DNA from: Diphasiastrum complanatum
Taxonomy: Eukaryota; Streptophyta; Lycopodiopsida; Lycopodiales; Lycopodiaceae
NCBI GenBank assembly: GCA_029204225.1
Contig: CM055103.1
Span: forward strand, 55,559,592-55,623,591
Direction: 5' to 3'
DNA: 64,000 bases
The translations under genes and the position numbers were made by a program. The notes under the pieces were generated by a model. The model was given only the letters and a program-made list of their open reading frames with translations. It had not been told where the DNA came from and did not search any database. Position 1 is the first letter of the stretch. Every line of letters starts with the position of its first letter. This document shows positions 21,630 through 33,837 of the stretch, in pieces.

Positions 21630-22109
21630 TCAAATATGTTTGAATGATGGTTTTGATCCTGTCCACACCTCATAAGGTGTCTTGCCATTTAGAGCTTTGG
21701 TGATGGATCGATTCTGTAAGTAGGCAGCTATAGTAACAGCTTCTGTCCAAAACTTCTTTGGAAGAGAGGCATGGGTCATCATGCTCTTGGCACTTTCGAT
21801 GAGTGTCCGGTTCTTCCACTCAGCTACACCATTGGACTGAGGTGAGTAGCTGGTTGTGTATTGTTGAAGTATCCAATTGACCTTGCATAACTCCTTGAAT
21901 TTTGTGGAGATGTACTCTCCCCCTCCATCTGTGCGTAGAGTCTTGATCTTCCTTTGGATCTGGTTTTCTGCAGACGCCTTGAACGGCTTGAAGAACTTGA
22001 ATGCTTCGGATTTGTTCTTCATAAAGTAGGTTGCAGTCCTTCGAGAGAAGTCATCGATGGAGGTTAGGAAATAGAGAGCTTTCCCTGTGGAAGCAGTATC
22101 GGGCCACAA
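21630..22109 (-). pseudogene. copia integrase core
   Basis: LTSIDDFSRRTATYF, LRTDGGGEYIS and QSNGVAEWKNRTL give the copia integrase core with second D and catalytic E present. It ends at a stop (21630-21632) within the block continued by the preceding entry. 159 codons as read; the ATG is internal to the domain. Confidence 0.88.
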
Positions 22110-22711
22110 ATGTTGTTGTGTACAAGGTCAAGCAAGCCCTTGGATGTATGAACTGAGTCTGAATTGAAGGGACTTCTAGCATGTTTGCTGATAATACAGC
22201 CTTCGCATGGAGAAAATGGCTTCCTAACTGAAGGCAGGTCTTGTACTAGACTCTGAGCTGACATTTGTTGAATACTTTTGTAATTAAGATGGCCAAGTTT
22301 GAAATGCCACATCATATCAGTTGATTCAGAAGTGGTTGTGTGAAGAGCTTGACTGTTAAAAGAGTAGCAGTGGCTGAGTTTGTAAAGATAGTTGTTTCTT
22401 TTTTCGTAGGCTAGAACCTTCCGGGATTTGTCAAGGATTGTGCAGCCTTCTGTATCAAATTCGACCCATCGACCTGAATCGGTGATTTTGCTAACTGAGA
22501 GCAGATTCTTGGTCAGATTTAGAACGTGGAGAATGTTGGACAACAACTTGACTTCACCCTTTTTGAATTCAATCCTGACTGTTCCTGCACCTTTGATTAA
22601 ATGTAATGAGTTGTCTCCAAGTTGCACAACTCGAGAGTGGGTGAACAACTTGTAGTCTTTGAACCAGTCGCGATGGTGAGTCATATGTTGTGTTGCTCCA
22701 GAGTCTAGATA
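22064..22711 (-). pseudogene. copia protease and pre-integrase
   Basis: An in-frame TAG (22709-22711) precedes YLDSGATQHMT, the protease active site. Then come LHVLNLTKNLLSVSKI and the GAG-pre-integrase block MMWHFKLGHLNYKSIQQM, followed by the integrase zinc-finger half CEGCIISKHARSPF. The frame shifts at about 22090 into the integrase core. Confidence 0.87.
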
Positions 22712-22981
22712 CTAGAAATTGATATCATGTTGTTCTCCGACTTTGATCATGAAAGCTGTTTCATCTTCTTCTTCTTCTTGTTGCTGATTTGAGTGACTGG
22801 CTGTAGCACTATGTGCTTGTTGTTGGAACAGCCTCTTCTTTTCATTGTTGTACTTCAAAGTTCGGCAGTCCTTGATTTCGTGACCAGTCCTCTTACAATA
22901 TCTGCAAAATAGTTTATGCACAGGTTGGAATGATGAAGAGCTTGAATTTGATCCTGAACTGAAATTTGGTCCAGACTGCAT
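22712..22981 (-). pseudogene. copia gag C-terminus with zinc knuckle
   Basis: CRYCKRTGHEIKDC is a perfect C-X2-C-X4-H-X4-C knuckle, followed by an acidic stretch (QQEEEEDE) and then the stop before protease. Closely similar to the degenerate knuckle at 36.5 kb. Confidence 0.85.
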
Positions 22982-23045
22982 GTTGCTCTTCTTATCAGTA
23001 TAGCCTGACTTTGTAGATCTCTTGGATCTAAACTTTTATTTTTTT

Positions 23046-23415
23046 GAATACAGAGCTTGAGGATTCCCGATCCTGAGCCTGAGGAGGATGCTGATCTTCT
23101 GATCTCCTCTTGTAGGAGCAGCGAGATTACTCTTGATAGAGTGAGGTGCTTGAGTAGAAATTGCCATTACCGAATTTTCGTAGACTTTAGGTAGACTCAA
23201 TAATAGAGTCATGAGTGCATCGGAATCTTTGAATACAGAGCTTGAGGATTTCCGATCCTGAGCCTGAGGAAGATGCTGATCTTCTGATCTCCTCTTGTAG
23301 GAGCAGCGAGATTACTCTTGATAGAGTGAGGTGCTCTTGAGTAGAAATTGCCATTACCCAATTTTCGTAGGCTTTAGGTAGACTCGATAATAGAGTTATG
23401 AGTGCATTAAAATTA
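23046..23415 (-). repeat. 185-bp tandem duplication inside gag
   Basis: Two near-identical units start at 23046 and 23231 with GAATACAGAGCTTGAGGATT. The second has a 2-bp insertion (GCTCTTGAG against GCTTGAG) and a few substitutions. Confidence 0.9.
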
Positions 23416-23846
23416 TCTATGATTGAGCCAGTTGCAGTCATCTGCTCCATAAGATTTTTGAAAGTGTTGAGGTGACTCGAAACACTATCTGCTTCAGACA
23501 TTCTGAGGTTGAAGAATTTCTTCCTCAGATGGAGCTTGGTTGTAACGTCTCTAATGTCATAGAGAGTTGCTAGGATGTCCCATGCATCCTTAGCTGTCTG
23601 AGCAGCACGTATGTGACTGATATGAGTGTCCTTGATGTTGAGGGTGATCATGGCAAATGCTTTGCCATCTCTCAGTCTCCACTTGGTGATTGCGACTGCA
23701 TCACCTTCTGGTTTGAGTTTTGTGCCATCAATGATGTCCCACAGTTCTTTGGCTAGAAGTATAACATTCATCTTGAATTTCCAGAGGTGGTAGTTATCTC
23801 CATCGAGTTTGTCAATGAGAGATGAACTCAATAGAAGTCCTCTCAA
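23187..23846 (-). pseudogene. copia gag N-terminal domain
   Basis: 219 codons from ATG 23846. UBN2-type gag: LIDKLDGDNYHLWKFKMN, KDAWDILATLYD, LRKKFFNLRMSEADSV, LITLLSSLPKAYENWVMA. The end is disturbed by the 185-bp tandem duplication, which adds a second copy of the gag C-terminal part and breaks the frame. Confidence 0.88.
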
Positions 23847-24137
23847 GGTTACTAAAAAAAAATTAGAATTGAATCACTCCAATTAGAGGCAATATTAACA
23901 AAAGAATAACCCGGTGGAAGTGCACTATACCACTCTTCTTGCCAATATGCTTGAAACCAGAATTAGAGGATCCAAAACTCGATTTTCCCATTGAGAGTTC
24001 CGCGCACCAATTCGAACATAGTAGCGTTAAAAAAATCGAGGTTTTAATCTTGTTCCCCTGGGGAATTTTGCAAATTCTACAAATACAAATCCCTAGATTT
24101 TCTACACTTAAAAATATTACAAAAGATGAAATTCATC

Positions 24138-24154
24138 TCCCCGGCAACGGTGCC
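24138..24154 (-). other. primer-binding site resembling the tRNA-Asp type
   Basis: On the minus strand TGGCACCGTTGCCGGGG lies six bases after the LTR end. It is one base different from the tRNA-Asp-complementary site TGGCGCCGTTGCCGGGG known from plant gypsy elements. Copia elements usually use initiator tRNA-Met, as the others in this window do. Confidence 0.6.
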
Positions 24155-24160
24155 AAATTA

Positions 24161-25130
24161 TGTGGTGGCCTAGTCATTATAGATTTCCACATAATCAATG
24201 AATTATGTAGTATAAAAGGTTTGATCGTTTCCCAAGAGAGAGAATAATCTCTTCTTTTGTATGATAAGTGTATGTAAGAAGGTGAAGGGAACGTGATGTG
24301 TAATATTCACAATGAATACTACAGCGACATAACTGATTATCCAAAGATATTGAGTGAATTGACATCCAATAACAATAACGATGAAACGATTTGGTCAAAG
24401 TCTGTAATTATAAAGGTTACTTTATCTTTCAGACTCTTAGGATAACAGTAAGCAATCAGACCAGACTGCAACTAGCAAATAGATTCATCAAACAAAATCG
24501 AATTGGCTAATGATTCCTCTTAATCGAACACAGAGATTAGTTCTTATCACAAGAAGCAAACAGTACAGAGCATCAGACAAGTTCGTTATCTGAACACATA
24601 GTTCATTCAAAATTCAAAGAATTCTGTTTATAGTTATGCTTAACAGCTTCGCTAATTCCCTGCACACATTAGTTAGAATTGTCGCTCTCTGGTGACGCCT
24701 GAAATCCGAGTTAGAGTAACTGAAATTCCGTAAGAAATGAAAGGTATGTGTGACGCAGACAGACAAGTATTGAAAACAGTTACAGATCGTTCAAAGTGTA
24801 TTTGCTCAATTGATAAGAAGTAATGTTGTAAGAGATGGCAGAGAGAAAGAATGCTCAAGCTTATAGAAACTAGTTCTCTTCTCTCTATTGATACTCAAAT
24901 TGTGCATGTGTACAATGGCACGGAGTGTCGACCTTATAGGAACAAAGGCCTGAACGTCGTTCACCAGCCGTTAAGATGTCAGTTGGGATCCGCTAATGTG
25001 TCTCTATAGAACGTCGCAGAAAACGTCGCAAGTTCTAACCTAAAAATGAATTTACAAGATGCAAATAGGCCTTTACATAAATTTAGGCACTATAGCATAT
25101 TTACATGTATAAAAATTAAAAATTTTCACA
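24161..25130 (-). repeat. 5' LTR of minus-strand copia
   Basis: On the minus strand it starts TGTGAAAATTTTT (25130) and ends CCACCACA (24161), 970 bp. No second LTR is in the window, so the ends rest on the TG/CA rule and the adjacent primer site. Confidence 0.6.
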
Positions 25131-25206
25131 ATATAAAACAATAAGTTTGGATAATGTGGGATCATGAGGCTCCACAGACCACCTCAATCCAAGAGAGCTA
25201 GTTTAA

Positions 25207-25449
25207 GTGATCCTAAATGGGTTGAAGGATGAATTTGACAACTTTGTCCAATCTTATGCAATCAAGGAGGATCTTCCAATTTTGGAGGCACTACAAGGAG
25301 TTATCATTTCTGAGGAGTGTAGGCAGGAGAACAAGCTCATGAGAATCAATCAACTTCTTTTGAAGGATGATGGAGAGGTAAAAGCATACTTCACAATGGA
25401 CAAGCCAAGAGGAAGGGGAAAAGAGCTTCATCAACATTTCAAGAAGTAA
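25207..25449 (+). pseudogene. copia gag fragment
   Basis: 80 codons, similar to gag residues 150-240 of the young copia (VQLILNGLSFEFDNLVQGYAI). The N-terminal half is missing. Stops follow before the zinc knuckle. Confidence 0.85.
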
Positions 25450-25921
25450 AAGTCAAAGGAGGAGAGTGATGAGGATTTATAACACACAACAACAAGTTGT
25501 AAATCCAACAAGAAGTGCTTCTTTTGTGGTAAGAAGGGGCATTTTGCTTCTAATTGTTTCAAGAAGAAAGAGTTTCTCAAGCAAGCCAATCTAGCCAAAG
25601 GTGAGCTCTCATGATGTCTATGTGCTTTTTTTCTAGTTTTGAAGTTGAAAATTCATGGTGGATCGATAGTGGATCTAGTTCTCACATGACTAGTTCAGGA
25701 ATATCTTTTACTTCTCTTGCACCTTACAATGGTTCTAAAAGTTCATCTTCTTTCCTATTGATGGTGAATGCAAGATAGAAGCAATTGGTAGTGTACCATT
25801 TGTGTTATTCCACTATGATTCTCAAAGATGTACTTTATGTGTCTAATCTCACTATGAATCTCATAAGTGTTGGCAAGATGCTAGATGATGGTTTCCAAGT
25901 TGTTTTAGAAAAGATACTTTC

Positions 25922-27064
25922 TTGGTTAAGAAGGATGGTGATGTGGTAGCAACTGGGACTAGATGTGGTAATCTTTTCAAAAATGATGCTAATCCTTGTG
26001 GAAGTGTGGCCAAGAGAAGCTTGGATCATCTCAAGGAGGAGAAGGCAAGTGATCTACCTCAACCTATGTTCCAAGATGGTAAGACTCATGAAGATGGTGC
26101 TTTGGCAAAAGCACATGGAGAGTTATTGTCAAGGAAATCTACTTCTCATCAATTCCCTTATCTTGTTCATTTGGATGATTTCATTTCATCATATAGAAGC
26201 AAAGATGGTGCTATTTCATGTGACTTTTTACTTGAAGACTTCACTTGGAGGTATCTCTTATCAAAGGTGCTTGACATGAAGATTACAATAGTTGATACTT
26301 TGGGGATCTTTAGATCCATATGCTTTGCCAATATTCCTTTTCATATAAAAAATAAGGAGGATCTAAGCTCAATCAAGAGGATGATGGTAGGATTCTCAAA
26401 TCTACCAAAAATCCAAGTGTATGATGGAAATTTGCCAAGGCTGGAGGAGTCTTCTCAACACATGGTTTCAAGGGGATCTTCAAGAGGCAAGGCCGAGTCT
26501 TTGTGGCTCACAATACATGGCAAAGAGGGGCATTTTTCAGGTAATATCTACTTCAACATATTCACTTTTGCTTCTCTTACATTATTTAATGTACCATCTT
26601 GCTTTTATGAGGTTTCTACATCTCATAGTTGGAGTGAGGCAATGCTTTTCTTGTATCATGCCTCTTGTATGGACATATTGCTTGTCTTTAATGGCTTAGA
26701 TATGTTTCCAAATCATTTTGAAAGCAAGGGGTTGGGTCATCAAATGTATGCTCTTGGATCTAGTACGAGCAAGATTGAGTTTGTTACTCATAGTTTGAAA
26801 ATTCATGTTTTTTCATCTTGTGAGGCATTTTGTAAACTTCTCTTGAGATTAAGTGAATTTTCCTTGAAGGACACTTACATCCTTGAGCAAGTATGTAGCC
26901 TCAAGAAGATCAAGATAGTGTTTGATTTCAAGATTAGATCCATCATGGATAACGTTCATAGTATGTGGACTAGTCAAGCTAGAATGCATAATCTTGATAA
27001 TCATCACATTTGCTCATTTTATGATCTTGATCTTTACGAGGAATGGAAGCCTCGCACTTTATGA
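25922..27064 (+). pseudogene. 380-codon frame: integrase scraps joined to unrecognised sequence
   Basis: Residues 1-190 are shreds of copia integrase joined with large gaps: GALAKAHGELL (zinc-finger half), FHIKNKEDLSSIKRMMVGFSN (matching TKEDPSSTRGIMLGYAS) and LWLTIHGKEG (matching RLTYQGKG). The D,D,E core is deleted. From about residue 205 the protein matches no copia domain, yet the frame is open for another 175 codons. This repeats the plan of 10600-11400 in the second copia element: non-RT sequence after the integrase linker. Function unknown; probably none. Confidence 0.65.
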
Positions 27065-27336
27065 TGCATCCATCTTCATGCAAGTCTTTCAAGTCAAAGA
27101 TCATCATCAAGCATGGAGGAAATTCAAAGATATGGTGGCAAAATTGGTGGAATGATCATCAAAGAAGGTGGCAAGTGATTTCTACCAAAGAAGTCTTATC
27201 GTGGATATGGTGAGGTTGCTGCTATGGAGGATCCTTTGGCTGGTCTTCACTTCACATGCATAACAAAGGATCCACTCAACAAGTTTCACAAGCTCCTTGA
27301 TTGATCTAGTACCTTACCAAGCTAGTTTTTGAGGAG

Positions 27337-27620
27337 TGTGAAAAATTAGCAAAATCTAGCGTGGCTATTTTGTATTGTCTTATTATGACTAAATCTTACA
27401 CGTGTGGAGCTCGTTCCCACGTGTGGAAAAAAGTCAAAAATAGCTTAGTCATGTTGAGTTAGGGGTACATAAAATTTAGAGACATCTATCCAAGTGTAAG
27501 TAGGTGATTTGGCCAAATTTGGCATTAGAGACAAAATAGGATTATACACATGTCAAGTCATAATTAGGCCAAAAGTTAGAAGTGATGTAGCTCGAGTTAG
27601 GTTAGGCTACTTACATTTGT
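27337..27620 (+). repeat. start of 3' LTR of the copia relic
   Basis: TGTGAAAAATTAGC follows a purine tract. Two G-box sequences, ACACGTGTGG and CCACGTGTGG, lie within 30 bp at about 27398-27425. The right end was not found. Confidence 0.55.
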
Positions 27621-30600
27621 CATGATTAGATTTGGTGAGTGACACATCTCCATGTGTTGTTGAATTTTACAAGAATTGATAATTTAATCTTCAACTTATC
27701 AACGTGGAAGCCAAGATTAAGCATCCATTTCTCCCACGCCGACTTTTCAATTTTGGCCAATACTGAGCCATCTTCGAACAAATCTCTAATAAGGACATTA
27801 GGTGGCACCTTTCAAAATCTGTATTGCTCAAGATCTCCTTTATCAGCCCAGGATCAGATCATCAACCTCACCTCAGATCCAATCGTGTACACGAACGTGT
27901 CTCTTATAAAGAGCTAATCGTAACCTTTAAGGAATTGCCCAAAGCTCAATTTTTTTTAAATAGACTAAGAAATTCCAAAACAATGTAGCGATTGCAAGGG
28001 TTATTGATGAGATTAATACCATAGAGCTTAGACCATATTGTGCAATAAGGGATGAGGCTGGGCTCTGTGGGTTCATGAGGTTTATAGATCCTAGTGGAGA
28101 CTTGTCCTCCTCATTATTGGCTTTCAAGTTTTGGACACGTGTCTACTCTCTCTCTCATCAAGAATTTATATATTATGCATAGCCCAAGGGTGTAGCTAAT
28201 TTTGAATGATTTGAGCTTCTTGTTGGTTGAGTTGTTTGGCTCCACGATGCTTTTGCAAGTGTCCTTGTAAGTTGGTTTGTTGGGAGATCTTCACAATAGG
28301 CTTGTCTCAAAGATTAAGCCAAGTAAGGATAAGCACAAATTATTTGGTATCCTAAAATTACAAAAGGCTCATCAAATCAACTATAGTTTTTTATGGTACC
28401 ATGCCATTTGGATTCTTATAGTGATTCATGGCTTAAAAGTGTACCAGATTTCAACAATCGAGAAGGAGACTAGTATCGATGAGTCAAAACTTGGCTCCAA
28501 CAGATACCAATCACATATCCCCATCCCACCCGAAAGCTAATCACGGGCATCCTATATAGACCATATTGGGCCACCTAGAAAGAAACACTGCACCTAGGGT
28601 TTTGTCTTGGGAATACTTAGGAGCCACATGATCCACTCACTAGAGTCTTTACATTTATTCTATAACAAACCTTTACAACCATTCACAATGTTCATTCTAG
28701 AAATGCCAAGTGGGCCAACAAAATAGTAAGTAGCTCCATGCTATATGGACAATTGTATGCATGTTTGAAAAGTCCTATGCACAAAACTTGTGACCACCAA
28801 GTCCAATACACCATCTCTGCACAGAACCAATATTAGGTATTGATTGCAAACTTTGACCAACTACAAACTTTGATTGATTCTAGCTTTTAAACAGTAGCTA
28901 GAAAGTACATCATGTAGGTTGTCATTGGAAAGCTCTTGCCACACTTTCTAATGACATAATGAAATTGTCTCAATTGAAGCTATGGTTGAAAAGCTATACT
29001 TTTCTCAATGAGCCATAAACTATCTTTTACACATAATAGGCGATAGTCAAAAATAATGCAGGCATAAACGAGTAAGCATCGAGCAAAAAAATGTTCTATT
29101 TTGATAATTTACATTGACAAATTTTGCCATCCTATGTGGTATTCTTTATATAGTTTTTTTCGGATTCAAAACTCCTCTAATGCCTAAGAACACTGACCAA
29201 AATTCAACCGTGAAAGGCTCATTATGGAGATGTTTGTCATGATTAATATTCTATAGAATAACAAACGTCTAGCGATCTCTCCTTGTTCTAAATTAGTCGT
29301 GCAAAGGCGAGAACTACCAATGGGTCAAACTTGAGCCTTGAGGCTATTGTAGAATCCAATATCCAAATTCAGGGCTCCACCTAGGATTTCATTAGAGAGC
29401 CCCATGGAACGTACCAGCATCATTGGTTCACACAACCATTCTATAGGAACCATCTTGCTAACTCAAAACCTTAATCTTGGGATCGTAGAATGGAGATACC
29501 TATACACACAATAAATTTTGTGAGTTGAATCTTGACTGCAACCAAGAGCCTATTTAACAACTCAATGCCCATGAAGAATGAAACTCCCCTAAAATAGACT
29601 AGTTGAAAGAATTTAGTAGGATTGGACGATCGGACCTAGTGAATGGCCTCTGAATTGAATAACCTTTTGCTTACTACCAGCAACCAATAGAGACAAAGAC
29701 ATTTACTAGCTAGGATTAAAGTCACATCGATGGTATGGTAAGAATCTTTCCACACATGCTACTATGATCAATTGGATATTGTATGGCTCCTCGTAATTAT
29801 TGGTTTTTATGTTTTGATATTGCATAATTATACATGTCAAGGGAATAATACAATAAGAGAGTAGAGAAAAATTGACAAATTTGAAGAAAGATGTCCCTTC
29901 GAATTTTTTACAGCTACTCAGATTACTATTTCATTCCTCTATACAACAAATGTATTGTATGGACTTTATTTCAAGTAGCTATAATTTGCAAATGCATCGA
30001 TTGTCTTTTTCTTTTTTTTGAAGGATGCACAATAACCACAAAGAAGAGTATTTTGCCAATCTAATTGAAATGCGTACCTTCAACATTTTGAATGTCTCAA
30101 TATTTAATATATTGGTGTTCTACTTGTTTGTCCAAATAGCATTGTCCTATATGTGCTAGTTTCAATTAACTTTTTTCATAAAAACATTGCATAAAAATTG
30201 AGTTCATATAGAAAATTATACAAAACTAGCTCCTACAATTGTTCAGGTAAAGTGAATTCATATATGTTTACATCATTATATATCAATCTAATTAGATCAA
30301 AATACAGTTTCGACTATAAATGAATGCAAAACATCAATATAGATAATACCTACACAACCACAATATGTTTATGCATCAATAGTTTGATAGTTGTAAAGTG
30401 GTTGAGGATGCACCATATAAACGTTTCATGTGCTTTCAAACTACAACATTGTGTGTTTTTCTATCTTTGATACTTTCTATGCATGAGTACAATAACATAG
30501 GTACAAGAAGGCATGAATACCACTAGAAGAAAATTGAAATCCTAATATAGGTCATGTTTGCAACAAAAATCTAGAAATAAGTGACTTTGAGAAAGCAATA

Positions 30601-31640
30601 ATCAGAAATTTGAATGTAAAAGTGTAAAAAAATTTATCACTAGGCCCCCTATCCTACTTTTTTGTCTGCCCCAAATCCATGAACTTGCACTGAAGTAAAT
30701 TTGTCAAAAGAAAAATACATCAACATTTTTTCAAATACTAGAGCTTTTTAGAAAACCACTCTAGGGTTTTGTATTATTGCAATTGCAAGAATTGGTCACT
30801 TTGCTTCCTAAACTATTTTCAACATATATGAGGTAAAATCATTTCCATTTATCTAAAAGCTATTTATAGTATCACCTCAGTAAGCCATTTCACTTAGCGT
30901 AGGCAATATTTTAAACTTTCACGATTCACTCAAGAGTTTTCTTAAAGCTTGTTGATCTTTCATAACAAAACCACCATAGGTGTATCTTCATGCCTACTAG
31001 CCCTTCAAAATATGCAACAATAATTACAAACATGTAACTGACTCACCTCAAACCCAAAAATGCTTGCCAAAAATCAATTCCCCATTTCAAATAATACCAT
31101 TAGATGGGTCAATTTGACTAGAAACCCCACTAAAACTTCTTTAACATAAATTAGAGCTTTTTTTAAAAACAAAAGGGGCCTACTTAAGGAAATTGGTCAT
31201 TCAATACACTTTGATTAGCTCATATGCATCAAGTCTATTTAAGCTAGATTTTATGGTTATTACTAGCAATGCTATGAGCCCGAAATCAAATTACAGTCAA
31301 AATTTTATGTCATCTCTCAACATTTTTTTTCATTCCATGATAAATAAATTATATTATTTAGAAAATTCAAAAAGAAAAAAACAAACTCTAAAATTTTAAA
31401 AACAAATTTTCAAAGTGAACCTTGGAGTAAGTGGGGAGAAACAAAATTTGCATAGTGTAGCCATGTGATGGAGCGCATGAACTAACATGGGCCCATTGCA
31501 CTTCGTGTGCTCAAATGAAGATCATTTTGCAATGCACTTCAAGTTCTTTCCCTCCTCCCTTACATCAAGATTACCAAAACATATGCTCTTTTTTTAGGCC
31601 AAAATGGCCTTAATGCTAACATCAATAACAAAAGTCCAGA
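27620..31640. other. no recognisable feature
   Basis: About 4 kb, AT-rich. I see no conserved domain, tRNA, LTR pair or tandem array. Short reading frames look random. Confidence 0.5.
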
Positions 31641-31824
<184 letters not shown>

Positions 31825-31838
31825 AGTTACAAATCTCA

Positions 31839-32076
31839 TACATCCATTTGTGTAGATTCTATTTCTAAAAGCAAGCTATAAAGAGGCTCGAAATTTTGCC
31901 AACGAGTCAAGGTTTTACATGAGAAAATAAAGGTGTTTTTTTTTCCACCTTGACTAGTACATCCATTTGTGTAGATTCTATTTCTAAAAGAAGACTATAC
32001 AAAGGCTCGAAATTTTGCCAACGAGTCAAAGTTTTACATGAGAAAATAAAGGTGTTTTTTTTTACACTTCCCAATG
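31839..32076. repeat. 119-bp tandem duplication
   Basis: Units begin TACATCCATTTGTGTAGATT at 31839 and 31958. A third, partial and diverged unit (CCAATGAGTCAAAGTTTC) follows at about 32070. Confidence 0.88.
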
Positions 32077-32416
32077 AGTCAAAGTTTCATGTGACGAAAT
32101 AAAAGTCCTTTCTTATTTGGCAAAGAAAATCTAATTCGTTCCATGCAAGCCTTAGATTTATAATCCTTAGAGTGAATATAAAGCCTATAACCATTCTCTT
32201 TCTACTGTAAGTCTAAAATGGACAAAAAGCTATTCAAGGATCTAGTCGAGTCATTATTTTGATCCATTTTTCATAAAGAAGTCATGTTTTATTATTTTTT
32301 GCACCTTTGAAATATAGGAAATATTATACGTGAGTTCATTTATTGGAATCTAACAATGCAATCGCTTCTAAGACAACTAACAAGAAGATTGACACTAGAT
32401 GTGAAAAATTGCGAAA

Positions 32417-33177
32417 CATTAGGGCCCTTTTGAACTCAAAAAGGGCCTCTTTTTTCACTCACTTAGTGATTTAATCCTTTTTAATTAAATCACTAATCAG
32501 TCCTGTGGCATTTAAACGATGGGCGTAACATGAGTTAGTGTCTAGTCTAGCAAGGGTTTATGCTATGTTTAGTAGGGTGAAAAGTTTTTGGCCATATATT
32601 TAGTAGGGTGAAAATATGAATTGATCATAGGGTGGTCACAATGGCATTTATTGAGTTAACTTTCAAACTTCATGGGCCATTTTGGCCATTGTTGACTTTT
32701 CATTTGACGTTTTGAATCACCAAATGTTAAAAAGAGAAGTTTTTTAAAGAGTAACGGCCTTTCAAATACTTGATTTTGAAACAAGAGAATTTCGCAATTT
32801 ATGTTTGAAAGCTCAAAACTTCAAAATATTCAAAACCAATATGGTATGAAGTAGAAAGTTAATATATGGTCCCTTGAGCTAGGAGGCTTTTTACAGTTGT
32901 CAAAAGGGTCAATAAAAAAGAAAGGCTTTTTACGTTGTGGTAACTATTGTGTGGGGCCTCCAAAGTCATAAGTGCTGATAGTAGGCTGTTTTAATGTGCG
33001 CCATAGAGTTAAAGTAGGGTTAGTGGCTTTGGAACCAATGTGGGTCGAAGTCAAATGTGTCATTGGCAATGGACCATTGAGCCTTATGCGTTGCCTTTCC
33101 ATTGGATACACAAACATGATTAGAGTGAATTAAAATTAAAAAAAGAGGCCCTTTTTGAGTTCAAAAGGGCCCTAATG
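32417..33177. mobile_element. TIR DNA element, non-autonomous, about 0.75 kb
   Basis: The ends are long inverted repeats. The left end starts GGGCCCTTTTGAACTC at 32422 and continues AAAAAGGGCCTC. The right end is its reverse complement, ending GAGTTCAAAAGGGCCC at 33172. TIRs are about 34 bp, with one or two mismatches. The immediate flanks read CATTA on the left and TAATG on the right, so the duplication could be TA, or the TIR extends by five bases. The interior has no transposase. GGGCC-type ends recall PIF/Harbinger (Tourist) elements, but the flanks are not a clear TTA/TAA direct repeat, so the family is open. Confidence 0.8.
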
Positions 33178-33327
33178 AGAAAATCCATTGTAAATTAAAA
33201 AAAACAACCAACACTAAAATGGCCAAAACCTGGTTATTTCTTGGTCAAATCCCAAAAAATTACGTCCAAAAAGCCAAAAACTAGATTGGTGTGGAAGAGA
33301 GACCTTTGGTGCCTCAAGACCAGGTAT

Positions 33328-33440
33328 GATAAAAGGCCAAGAGGGCAATCCACATCATCAAGATGAATGTCACCAATGAACTTCTTAAGGAAGTTGGTAA
33401 GTGCACTTCTTCATATGAAGCATGGCATGCATTGAAGGTG
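33328..33440 (+). pseudogene. copia gag fragment
   Basis: Closely similar to 8309-8425 in the second copia's gag: MNVTNELLKEVGKCTSS is identical. About 110 bp only, with frameshifts at its start. Confidence 0.85.
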
Positions 33441-33674
33441 TATAAAAATTCAACAAATAATGGATCAAATACATGAATAAACAAAACATAAAACTCAAGA
33501 GAATTTCAAGAAATGAGAAACACCTACCAAAAAAAAAATTCCTTATTGATTGTGGGTTTAAATGGGATCTAATGCTTTGATGCCACTAATGTCATGTGCC
33601 AAATTCCAAAGACATACAAAAATATAAGAAATAATGCCCATAAATGACTAATCATTAGCACAATAGCAACGCAT

Positions 33675-33837
33675 TACACTAGCCAATAATCATATAAAAA
33701 AGAAATGAAGTACAAACAATCATTAATTATGTGGATAGGGCACAACACAAGTACAATCCATCACACTAGCCAATAATTAGTGCTATATATATAAAAAATG
33801 AAGTGCAAACCATCATTAAGTATGTGGATAGGGCACA
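33675..33837. repeat. about 85-bp tandem duplication
   Basis: CACTAGCCAATAAT and TATGTGGATAGGGCAC occur in both halves, about 87 and 96 bp apart. The copies are diverged. Confidence 0.75.

Larger units (their letters stand above)
21196..25130 (-). mobile_element. minus-strand copia element, truncated before RT
   Basis: Read on the minus strand: a 970-bp LTR (25130 to 24161), a primer site resembling the tRNA-Asp type, gag, zinc knuckle, protease, integrase. It then reaches RRSNRSRQPPF and EPTTVSEAM, the linker just before RT, and stops at about 21196. RT, RNase H and the 3' LTR are absent. Coding is broken by several stops and frameshifts and by a 185-bp duplication in gag. The same family recurs at 35.5-37.0 kb. 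Confidence 0.85.
25190..27336 (+). mobile_element. copia relic with damaged integrase and no RT
   Basis: 5'-truncated copia. gag from about 25205 (MILNGLKDEFDNFVQSYAI), zinc knuckle CFFCGKKGHFASNC at about 25517-25560, protease WWIDSGSSSHMT at about 25660, then a collapsed integrase and unrelated sequence. The RNase H end follows (ITKDPLNKF near 27260) and a purine tract TTTTTGAGGAG before an LTR start at 27337. RT is absent. Confidence 0.8.

Noticed and set aside
32417-33177. Firm PIF/Harbinger assignment
   Set aside because: GGGCC-type ends fit but a TTA or TAA direct duplication is not present; flanks are mirror images instead.
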